NCBI GenBank assembly: GCA_937941455.1 | Contig: CALDHM010000037.1 | Coordinates: forward strand, 1 to 64,000 | Reading direction: 5' to 3' | Length of the DNA stretch: 64,000 nucleotides | Source: an uncultured Pirellulaceae bacterium | Lineage (GTDB): Bacteria > Planctomycetota > Planctomycetia > Pirellulales > Pirellulaceae | Part shown: positions 8,518 through 16,257 of the stretch, one piece after another | How the letters are laid out: each line of letters begins with the position of its first letter | Position numbering within the stretch: position 1 is the stretch's first letter | Position numbers and translations under genes: made by a program | Notes under the pieces: model-generated | Databases searched by the model: none | What the model was told of the DNA's origin: nothing | What the model saw: the letters and a program-made list of their open reading frames with translations, nothing else

Positions 8518-9780
8518 GTGTTTTCATTCATCCACGCCGCTGATTTGCATATCGACAGCCCATTGCACGGGCTGGAGCAATACGAAGGCGCACCCGTCGA
8601 CGTCTTGCGGCATGCGCCGCGGCGGGCTTGCGAAGCGCTCGTCGATTTGGCTGTCGATCGTCACGTCGACTTTGTGTTGATTGCGGGGGATTTGTACGAC
8701 GGCGATTGGAAGGACCACACGACCGGGCTCTTTTTTTGCCGCCAGATGTCGCGACTCCGTGAGGCGGGGATTCCGGCCGTTTTGATTTCCGGCAATCACG
8801 ATGCGCAAAGCAAGATCACGCGGTCGTTGAAGTTGCCGGACAATGTCCTGCACCTCAGCGCTGATAGGCCCGAAACGGCCCGCCACCCCAAATTCGCTGA
8901 GTTGGGAGTTGCGATCCATGGTCAGTCCTTTGCACGGCAGGCGGTGACCGAGAACATCGCGCGGGATTACCCTGCCGCTCAGCCCGGAGTGTTCAATATT
9001 GGAATGCTGCACACGTCGCTCGACGGCATGGAAGGGCACGATAATTACGCGCCTTGTTCATTAGATGACTTGCTGCAAAAAGGCTACGACTATTGGGCTT
9101 TGGGCCACATTCACAAGCGGCAGGTGTTACACGAAGTGCCGTGGATCGTCTACAGCGGCAACGTCCAAGGCCGCCACATGCGCGAGACAGGGGCCAAAGG
9201 CTGCTATTTGGTGCGGGTCGAGAGCGGCGACGACGTGAGCCTCGAGTTTTGTCCGCTCGATGTGATTCGCTGGCAACTCGCCGAGGTGAACCTGGATGCC
9301 GCAGCGGCATCGGCCGATGACTTGCTCAAACGTTTCCACGAAAGTTTGAAGGATTTGCTGCGCGAGGACAACGATCGACCGCTGGCAATTCGTGTGTTGG
9401 TCAAGGGGACGACGCGATTCCATCACGAATACTTGGCCGATCAAGAACATTGGCTCAACAACCTTCGCGCGGTGGCAATCGATGCCGGAGTCGATCGTGT
9501 ATGGATCGAAAAAGTTCAATTCCTGACAGCATTGCCGACGGCCGCGGTGGGAGCCGGCGAGGTGGGCGGGCCCTGGGAAGGCGTCGCTGCCGCCCTAGAG
9601 CAGTTACGAACCGACGCTGAGTATCGCCGCGAAGTTTTGAACGAGTTCGACGAGTTAATCCGTAAACTTCCCGAGCCCTTGGCCCAGGAATATCGAATCG
9701 GGGCTTCACCCAACGAAAGGTGGGAGTCGATTTTCGCAGTGGCCGAGGCAATCTTGCAGCAGCGTTTGCGGGGAGGGTAA
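8518..9780 (+). CDS. SbcD/YhaO-family DNA repair exonuclease (metallophosphoesterase)
   Basis: A 420-residue calcineurin-like phosphoesterase of the Mre11/SbcD/YhaO type. The metal-binding motifs appear in order: ADLHIDSP (Asp9, His11), LIAGDLYDGD, ISGNHDAQSK, GMLHTSLDG and ALGHIHKRQ, then YSGNVQGRHMRETG. The C-terminal 170 residues are the capping/partner-binding region. The start is a GTG at 8518. The next gene starts 2 bases after its stop, so the nuclease and its SbcC/YhaN-like ATPase are co-translated. The pair is expected to form a Mre11-Rad50-like complex that processes DNA ends or hairpins. Confidence 0.9.
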   Translation: MFSFIHAADLHIDSPLHGLEQYEGAPVDVLRHAPRRACEALVDLAVDRHVDFVLIAGDLYDGDWKDHTTGLFFCRQMSRLREAGIPAVLISGNHDAQSKITRSLKLPDNVLHLSADRPETARHPKFAELGVAIHGQSFARQAVTENIARDYPAAQPGVFNIGMLHTSLDGMEGHDNYAPCSLDDLLQKGYDYWALGHIHKRQVLHEVPWIVYSGNVQGRHMRETGAKGCYLVRVESGDDVSLEFCPLDVIRWQLAEVNLDAAAASADDLLKRFHESLKDLLREDNDRPLAIRVLVKGTTRFHHEYLADQEHWLNNLRAVAIDAGVDRVWIEKVQFLTALPTAAVGAGEVGGPWEGVAAALEQLRTDAEYRREVLNEFDELIRKLPEPLAQEYRIGASPNERWESIFAVAEAILQQRLRGG

Positions 9781-9782
9781 CC

Positions 9783-12700
9783 TTGCGGATCAACCGGCTC
9801 GATTTGATCGCGTTTGGATGTTTTACGGATCGCCGCTTGGATTTCTCGGGGCAGCGGTCGGCGTTGCATTTGGTGTATGGACCGAACGAAGCGGGGAAGA
9901 GCACTTGCCTGCGAGCGATCACGGTGTGGCTTTTCGGTTTCAGCTTTGCGGTGACCGACGATCATCTGCACAATGCCAGACAATTGAGAATCGGTGGCGA
10001 ACTCGAAGGTCATGACGGTCGTCGGCTCCCGTTCATTCGCCGCCGCGGTTCGATCGCGAATTCCCTGCGCGGTCCGGACGATCAGACGCCGGTGTCCGCA
10101 AAACTGCTCGAAGAATTGTTGGGGGGCGTCGATCAAGCGATGTTTACGCGGCAGTTCGGCTTGAATCACGAGACACTGCAAAGCGGTGGAAGGGAGTTGG
10201 CGGACGGCAAAGGTGAGCTGGCGGAAATTCTTTTTTCAGCGGGTGCCGGAATTCAGAACCTGCGGCAAATGCAGAATGGTTTGCAGGAACAAGTCGATGC
10301 GTTGTACAAGCCGCGGGGACAAAATCCAAAAATCAACGCATCGCTTGCCATGCTGAAGGAATCGCAAGAGGCTATCAAGAAATCGTCCCTGCCGACCGAG
10401 GTCTGGCGGCGAAAACAAGAGGAGCTTGAGCAGCGGTTGTCCGAGCGGGCGGCCCTGAACCGACGCATCGCGGAGCAGAGAGCCGACTGGAAGCGGCTAG
10501 AAAATCATCGCGATGCGATTCCGTTGGCGATACGGCTGCGCCAAAATCGGAGGCAGTTGGCAAATCTCGGTACAATTCCGCTCCTGGACGAGCAGTTCAG
10601 CGAGCGACGTATCACCGCCGACACATCCCTGAAGAATGCCCGAGCGAATTTCCAGAAAGGGACCGAAACACTGGACGCAGTGAAGCGGCAGATTGCAGAA
10701 CTTGATCGGCCTGAACCCGTGCGGGAGCATCGAGGGGCAATCACCGCTTTGGTGGGCGATCGGGGGTTGTATCGCGAGGCGATTCGAATTCGCTCCACGC
10801 TGGAGCGGGATGTCCAGTTGGCGAGGCAGCAAGCGGCGGAGATCCTCTGCGGTTTGCGGTTGCATGAGGATCTCGAAAAAGCATCACAGCGGTCCCTTTC
10901 AGTCTTTCAACGGCGACGACTTGAAAAACTGGCCAGTGATTGGCACAAATTCCAGCAAAAACGGAGCGATACGGAGCAGGAACTGGCGAGGCTCGAGGAC
11001 CAAATCCGCAGCGCGAAGAACGAAGAAGTTGCCACTGTCGACGAGCAATCCATCAAGGTGCTCCAACTTGCGATCAAGCATGGGCATCAGGAAAGTGGAA
11101 CCGAGCGGGAACTGGAGAAGTTGCAACGCGACCTGGCTGACCGCGATGCGGATCTTTCCGCGCAGCTGGCGAGATTGCCCCTATTTTCGGGAACGTGGGA
11201 GGAGCTTGAACAGGCAAAAGTTCCCTTGCAGGCCACGGTAGAGGAATTCCATGATCGATTCGCAAAAATCGACGGCGAGATCCAGGCCTTGGAAAAGTTC
11301 ATCAGTGATAGTCAAAAGAAACGAAAGAAACTTGAACGCGACGTACTGTCGCTGATGCGCGATCAACAGGTTCCCACGGAAGCTGTTTTGAAAACGGCAC
11401 GCGAGCGCCGTGATCGGCTTGTAAGTTACTCGCTGCAAGTGCTTCGCGGTGAACGCGCGCTGGGAGAATCGATTCCCGACGATGGTGCCGGCGCGACCGC
11501 AAACTTAAAAAATATGGGCCTCGACAAGGCCTTGCTCGATTCCATAGCGGAGGCCGATCGGATCGTCGATCACATGCGCCGCGATGCGGAACTCGTCGCC
11601 AATTTAGCCGCGTTGGAACATCAAGTGGCCGACTTGGATCACGAAATCGAAGAGAGTACCCAGCGCCTAGAGGATTCGCGTTCGCACCGTGCAGCGCTTA
11701 AGTCGGATTGGACTGCGTTATGGAGCGAAGCGGGGATCAGCCTGCGATCGACTGCCGAAATGCGTGCATGGTTGCTGCGCAGGGACGAGATCCTCGCGTT
11801 GGCCAGGGAGCGACGCCAAATCCAACTCAACTTGGATTCGCTGCGAGGAACTCTGGCAACGCGGCGACGCGAATTGAGCGAAAGCTTGGCGGCTTGCCAG
11901 CAAGCTGCAGCGGGGGGCGACCAAAGTTTGACGGCCCTGTTGTCGATGGCCGAGCGATTCCTGGCAGAGCATGAACGCGCCCGTCAGGAATTGAACCATA
12001 ACCGTCAGAAACGGGATTTGCACGAATCAGAGGCCAATCGCAAACGCCAGGAACTACAACAAATCGAGCAATCGCTCGTGCAGTGGAAACAAGATTGGCG
12101 GTCTGCTGTCGAGCACTTGCCGACCGGTTGTGACAGCAGTCCCGAAAATGTTCAACTTTTGGTCGAGCAATTACAGAAATTCGACGAATTGCTGAACCGG
12201 GTCCGAGAAAAGGAGCAAAATCTCGCGGACGTGCAGCAGCAGATCAACGAGTTTACCCAGCGGGTTGGCGACTTAGCCAAGCAGTTGAGCCTGCCGGTGG
12301 GCGAGCGCCCCGATGAGATGATCGTCGAGTTTCAAAAACTGCTGGAAGAAGCCGACGAGCGGTACAACCGTGTGGAATCCTTGCGGCTGCAGCTGACGAA
12401 TCAGAATCAAAAATTGCAGGAGGTCCACAACGAAATTCAGCGCTGGGAAAATGAACTGGCCGAGCTGTGCCGACAGGGAGAATGCCAGGATCCGCAAGAA
12501 CTGCCCCAGCGAGAACAAACCTCACGAAATCGCCGCGAACTGGAGTCTTGTATCGCGGCGGACGAAGCCGAATTGATCAAATTGGCGGCCGGTCGCCAGC
12601 TTGACGAATTTTTGCAGGCGCTTGAGGGATGCGACGCAACTAAATTAGAAGTCGATATTCAAGAGACCAAGGCTCGGTGCGACGAAGATAGTCAATCGCT

Positions 12701-13313
12701 TGAATCGATCAACCAGCAAATCGGACGTCTGCAGGCTGAACTGGAGGCGATGGATCGCGAATCGAATGCAGCGGATGAGCAGTTGAAGTTGGAGGGACTG
12801 AAGGAAACGCTCACGCGGCAGGTCGATGAATATTTGGCCAAGTCGCTCGCGATCGGCTTGTTGCGAAGTGGCATGGAACGGTTTCGTGAACGCCATCAGG
12901 CCCCCGCCTTGCGACGCGCTAGTAAAATTTTCGAGGAATTGACGGGTGGAGCGTTCCGGGAGATCCGAGTCGATGTCGATGAAGAGGGGACGCCGCATTT
13001 GGCAGCCGTTCGTCGAAGTAGCGGCATCATGTTGGGCACAACCGGCTTGAGCCAAGGAACCTGCGATCAGATGTATTTGGCTCTGCGCATCGCATTACTC
13101 GAGGAGCACTGCAGTGAGCGTTCTCCGATTCCCGTCATCCTCGATGATATTTTGATTCATTTCGATGACGTCCGCGCCGCGGCAGCCTTGCGGGTGTTGG
13201 CGAATCTGACAGCGAAAACCCAGGTGATTCTATTCACGCACCACCGTCACCTCGTCGAAATCGCCAGAAAATCGTTAGACGATCACTTGCTGGCGGTACA
13301 CGAGCTGGAGTAG
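9783..13313 (+). CDS. YhaN/SbcC-like SMC-type AAA ATPase
   Basis: About 1176 residues. The N-terminal half-ATPase has Walker A GPNEAGKST at residues 33-41. A long coiled coil with heptad-rich Glu/Arg/Gln/Leu sequence spans roughly 190-1040. The C-terminal half carries the signature LSQGTCDQ, Walker B (PVILDDILIHFDD) and an H-loop-like ILFTHHRHL. This is the Rad50/SbcC architecture, closest in layout to YhaN. The start is a TTG at 9783, two bases after the nuclease stop and preceded by GGGAGGG; the frame is open upstream but that part is the nuclease in another frame. No CxxC zinc hook is obvious at the coiled-coil apex, consistent with YhaN rather than SbcC. Confidence 0.9.
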   Translation: MRINRLDLIAFGCFTDRRLDFSGQRSALHLVYGPNEAGKSTCLRAITVWLFGFSFAVTDDHLHNARQLRIGGELEGHDGRRLPFIRRRGSIANSLRGPDDQTPVSAKLLEELLGGVDQAMFTRQFGLNHETLQSGGRELADGKGELAEILFSAGAGIQNLRQMQNGLQEQVDALYKPRGQNPKINASLAMLKESQEAIKKSSLPTEVWRRKQEELEQRLSERAALNRRIAEQRADWKRLENHRDAIPLAIRLRQNRRQLANLGTIPLLDEQFSERRITADTSLKNARANFQKGTETLDAVKRQIAELDRPEPVREHRGAITALVGDRGLYREAIRIRSTLERDVQLARQQAAEILCGLRLHEDLEKASQRSLSVFQRRRLEKLASDWHKFQQKRSDTEQELARLEDQIRSAKNEEVATVDEQSIKVLQLAIKHGHQESGTERELEKLQRDLADRDADLSAQLARLPLFSGTWEELEQAKVPLQATVEEFHDRFAKIDGEIQALEKFISDSQKKRKKLERDVLSLMRDQQVPTEAVLKTARERRDRLVSYSLQVLRGERALGESIPDDGAGATANLKNMGLDKALLDSIAEADRIVDHMRRDAELVANLAALEHQVADLDHEIEESTQRLEDSRSHRAALKSDWTALWSEAGISLRSTAEMRAWLLRRDEILALARERRQIQLNLDSLRGTLATRRRELSESLAACQQAAAGGDQSLTALLSMAERFLAEHERARQELNHNRQKRDLHESEANRKRQELQQIEQSLVQWKQDWRSAVEHLPTGCDSSPENVQLLVEQLQKFDELLNRVREKEQNLADVQQQINEFTQRVGDLAKQLSLPVGERPDEMIVEFQKLLEEADERYNRVESLRLQLTNQNQKLQEVHNEIQRWENELAELCRQGECQDPQELPQREQTSRNRRELESCIAADEAELIKLAAGRQLDEFLQALEGCDATKLEVDIQETKARCDEDSQSLESINQQIGRLQAELEAMDRESNAADEQLKLEGLKETLTRQVDEYLAKSLAIGLLRSGMERFRERHQAPALRRASKIFEELTGGAFREIRVDVDEEGTPHLAAVRRSSGIMLGTTGLSQGTCDQMYLALRIALLEEHCSERSPIPVILDDILIHFDDVRAAAALRVLANLTAKTQVILFTHHRHLVEIARKSLDDHLLAVHELE

Positions 13314-13430
13314 TGAGGTTGCGAGCCCAACGACAATCAGTTCGCGGGGCGACGGCCAGGTAAAATCGGTGAGCAATCCGGATGAAGATTCGACGGTCGA
13401 CGATGATTTACACTGGTGGCTGACATCAGG

Positions 13431-14645
13431 TCAGAAATCCATCTGTGGGTGTGGAAAAAAATCATTGACCCGCGATCGTGCTTCCGCGAGCGGTACCGCT
13501 TGCCAAGCTCCGTCGCTTGTCGGCTCGGCCAGGCGATATCGTTGCAACTTGCCGAGTGCATCGTGGATATCGAAGACGAACTTTTGCTGGGTCCAGTCGG
13601 CCAGGAGCCGCGCCGCCTCGACATCGAGTTGTTCAATCGTCAATCCCCGTGGCTGTGCGAGCAAGAGACAATAGACCAGAATCGTCTCGCAGACCTCTTG
13701 TTCTTCCGCCTCGCGAAACAAGCGGTAGATCACGCCGAGATTGTTGTCCAAGTTTTTTAGGTACAAATTCCGTGTCAGTCCGAATTGGTACTTGTCCTTG
13801 GTCCGCAGGTAACTGAGCAGTCCGCGAATCAGATAAAACCCGAGGACTCCGGCGAACAACAGCCAATGATACACGGCCGATAACGTGAAAAGCGTCACGA
13901 GCATGGCACCCCGCGTGATCTTGTATGCCGCCATGGCCACGCCCGAAAGCGAGGGGATCAAAATCTTGCCCCGAGCCAGCAAACCGAGCTTAATCTTCGC
14001 GCCAGGCAACAGGATTTCAAGTTCGTCTTCGGGGATGTTTTTGAAAATTTTCAAGTAGACGACGTCGGAACGCATGGTTGGATTCAGTTGGACCGATTCT
14101 CGCAGCTGAAAGGCCAGCACGAGGCGATGGAATTCGGGAAACTCGATTTCTTCCAACCTGAACAGATTCAACAGGCGGCGACGTTTCCGTTTCACCTTGC
14201 GGTAGCCGCGCGCGAACACCTCGAGCCGTTTGAAAATCGTCAGATCGAGACTGAGTTGTGCTCCCCAGAGCCAACCGAGCGTTACCGCCTGGTTCAATTC
14301 GTTCTGGTTCAGTTGGTGATAATGGGCAGCCCGCAACACGCGAGATAATTTACCGAACAGCGTGGCGTTGTCCAACGGTTGTCCATGGTTCGCTGGCGTT
14401 GAGTTGGATGCTCGATCGTCGTCGGGATCGAAGGGTTCGTAGAGATCCTCGAGAGCAAGCAGTTGTTGTCGATGCTCGTACTGAAAGGCGATGGTGAGAG
14501 CGTGGAAAAGACCATGCAATTCGCCCACCTTGATGGAATCACGCTGGCCAAGCCAATCCACCAGCCGCGCGATCAGGGCGCGGTGCCGGAAGGGAATGAA
14601 ATTCTCTCCGATGTTTTCAGTGGCGTGGCGTGCAGGATCTATCAT
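13431..14645 (-). CDS. DUF3754 / TMEM143-like membrane protein
   Basis: About 404 residues. The protein has an N-terminal soluble region, a helix ending in LEEIEFPEFHRLVLAFQLRE, and the family-typical block FKNIPEDELEILLPGAKIKL. Two to three membrane segments follow (about residues 235-285: GVAMAAYKITRGAMLVTLFT, VYHWLLFAGVLGFYLIRGLL), then the conserved NLYLKNLDNNLGVIYRLF and EAEEQEVCETILVYCLL. This matches DUF3754, shared between bacteria, plants and mitochondrial TMEM143; its function is not established. The methionine at 14645 is preferred over 14687, but both are possible. The gene converges on the YhaN-like gene with a 117-base gap. Confidence 0.72.
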   Translation of the reverse strand: MIDPARHATENIGENFIPFRHRALIARLVDWLGQRDSIKVGELHGLFHALTIAFQYEHRQQLLALEDLYEPFDPDDDRASNSTPANHGQPLDNATLFGKLSRVLRAAHYHQLNQNELNQAVTLGWLWGAQLSLDLTIFKRLEVFARGYRKVKRKRRRLLNLFRLEEIEFPEFHRLVLAFQLRESVQLNPTMRSDVVYLKIFKNIPEDELEILLPGAKIKLGLLARGKILIPSLSGVAMAAYKITRGAMLVTLFTLSAVYHWLLFAGVLGFYLIRGLLSYLRTKDKYQFGLTRNLYLKNLDNNLGVIYRLFREAEEQEVCETILVYCLLLAQPRGLTIEQLDVEAARLLADWTQQKFVFDIHDALGKLQRYRLAEPTSDGAWQAVPLAEARSRVNDFFPHPQMDF

Positions 14646-14833
14646 TAACTTTAATATCGTGTCGTCTGCATTGTCGCGATGCAACATGGCAGTGCGAACA
14701 AACAGGGTCAGCTAACTCCAACAAGTGCTACCCAGCTTTTTCAGAAACGACAGTCGCCTCAGCCAATGCCGAGTTACGAGAACGGTCCAATGAGACTCGC
14801 TATCGACAAATTCGCCACCAACCTGTTGGTCGA
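14646..14833. other. upstream region of the DUF3754 gene
   Basis: This 188-base stretch lies between the DUF3754 start and the rpmF terminator. It should contain the minus-strand promoter for the DUF3754 gene. No gene, clear promoter boxes or repeat could be identified. Confidence 0.4.
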
Positions 14834-14862
14834 CAAAAAAAGGAGGCTAACGATGAGCCTCC
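14834..14862 (-). terminator. Rho-independent terminator, probably of rpmF
   Basis: On the minus strand the stem GGAGGCT / AGCCTCC (7 bp, 7-nt loop, 14842-14862) is followed by a run of eight T (complement of 14834-14841). It lies about 150 bases downstream of the rpmF stop with no gene between, so it most likely ends the rpmF transcript. Confidence 0.7.
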
Positions 14863-15012
14863 GCTACGAATCGATTGTTCTGATGGTGTGCAAGTAGACA
14901 GGTGATGCTCGGCTTTGCGTCAAAACCGGCCAGCGGTGGGACGCCAACTCGCGGTTCAAGGGAAGGCCAGCCGATAACATTTCCCGGCCAAAAATTATTG
15001 TAGAAACAAAGC

Positions 15013-15198
15013 CTAGGTTTCTTCTTCGACGGGCACAACAACGCGGCTCATGTAGTAGCCACACTTGGGGCAAATGACATGAGGCGGATGGGCTTCGCTG
15101 CACTTGGGGCAGATCTTCAAGTTTTTGGCTCGCAGCGCGTCATGCGAGCGGCGTTTTCCCGAACGGGAATTCGAATGTTTTCTCTTGGGTACGGCCAT
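15013..15198 (-). CDS. rpmF: 50S ribosomal protein L32
   Basis: A 61-residue L32 of normal length. It begins MAVPKRKHSNSRSGKRRSHD, the conserved basic N-terminus, and carries the zinc-ribbon Cys pairs CPKC and CPKC (in KICPKCSEAHPPHVICPKCG), so it is the four-cysteine (zinc-binding) form. The ATG at 15198 is fixed by the family N-terminus; the frame is open 16 codons further upstream. The usual plsX-fabH neighbours are absent: downstream is only a terminator, upstream a repeat tract. Confidence 0.97.
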   Translation of the reverse strand: MAVPKRKHSNSRSGKRRSHDALRAKNLKICPKCSEAHPPHVICPKCGYYMSRVVVPVEEET

Positions 15199-16257
15199 GT
15201 TCGGGCTACCTAAGTTGGAGTGGTGCTCGAGAATCGAAAGCTGCAAATTCTAGCAAAAACGGCTGGTTTCGCAACAGGTCTGCTGCGTCGGATTGGCTCT
15301 GGTTCCGTAGAAACTATTTTTTGCACGTAAATAACGTTCCGCCCCTTCGCCGGTTCTTCTTTCGTGGACGACTCGGCCCCAAACGGCCCGGGTTGACAAG
15401 ATGACGCTCTGACCTCGGGTTAAACGCGTGAAGACAAAAAATGCCGGGATGGCAAAAAATGGGGCAAAAAGTGGACCGCCGCAAAATGTGGATGGTCGCC
15501 GCAAAAGGCGGGTCGCCGCAAAAGGTGGGTGGTCGCCGCAAAAGTGGGTGGCACAATTTGGGCGCTGGCACAATTTGGGCGCTGCACAATTTGGGCGCTG
15601 ACCTTGGGTTAAACGCGTGAAGACAAAAAATGCCGGGAGGGGCTTTCCACAAAAAGGTGGGTGGCACATTTTTGGCGTGCATTTTTGGCGTGGCACATTT
15701 TGGGCGCATTGGGCGCACAGCACATTTTGGGCGCACATTTTGGGCTTTCGCACAATTTGGGCTTTTCTTTGGGCTTTTGGGCTTTCTTTGCTTTTTGGGC
15801 TTTTGCTCGAGTGTTTCGGCGAATCGTTGAGGGACAACGCCAAGTGTCCACATTGAATCCTTGGCTGTTGAATCGGCAGCACGAGATTGCCTGCGATTTG
15901 AGTTCGCGATTCGAGCGCGTTCAAATTTTTTACGAGCAAATTTGGGGCGTTCCGGTGAGTTGCGGAGATTGACGGAGTTGTTTCTTAAGCGTATTTGAGA
16001 TGCTTGCAGTCACGTTGATAGCGTGCTGGCATGCCAAAAAACCGATGCGCCGGAAAATTTCGGGAAATCGTCAAAGTTTATCTATGGCAGCGCCGATGAT
16101 TGATGCAGACGTTCTAACGTGCAGAGATTTCCTGTCGGAATTCTCGCGCGTTGGAGCGCGGGGGGTTCGATCACTTGGCCATTGAATTGGCCGGTGCTGA
16201 TATTTGGCTTGCGATGGGCCAGTCAGTTTTCGAACGACAGCAGGATATGGAAGTCCA
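15199..16257. other. non-coding region of about 1.06 kb around a low-complexity repeat tract
   Basis: No gene is supported. Open frames up to 229 codons on the minus strand and 103 on the plus strand translate the repeat itself (strings such as KAQ, PKC, PTFCG) and have no protein-like character. The middle part is the repeat tract described separately. The last 250 bases should contain the promoter of the TolC-family gene, not resolved here. Confidence 0.6.
15406..15815. repeat. low-complexity tract of nested short repeats
   Basis: A 44-bp direct repeat occurs at 15406-15449 and 15595-15638 (two mismatches, spacing 189), containing GGTTAAACGCGTGAAGACAA. Between the copies, GTCGCCGCAAAAG-type units repeat four times, and the unit CACAATTTGGGCGCTG repeats three times in a row (about 15551-15600). 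After the second copy the unit drifts through GCACATTTTGGGCGCA to GGGCTTTTGGGCTTT. The gradient of related units looks like slippage or recombination growth from one seed. No coding function is apparent on either strand. Confidence 0.75.

Noticed and set aside
15406-15815. CRISPR array
   Set aside because: Repeats are nested, unequal in length and have no spacers of constant size.
15250-15939. Minus-strand frame of 229 codons in the repeat tract
   Set aside because: It translates the short DNA repeats into cyclic peptides such as PTFCG and PKLC without protein-like character.
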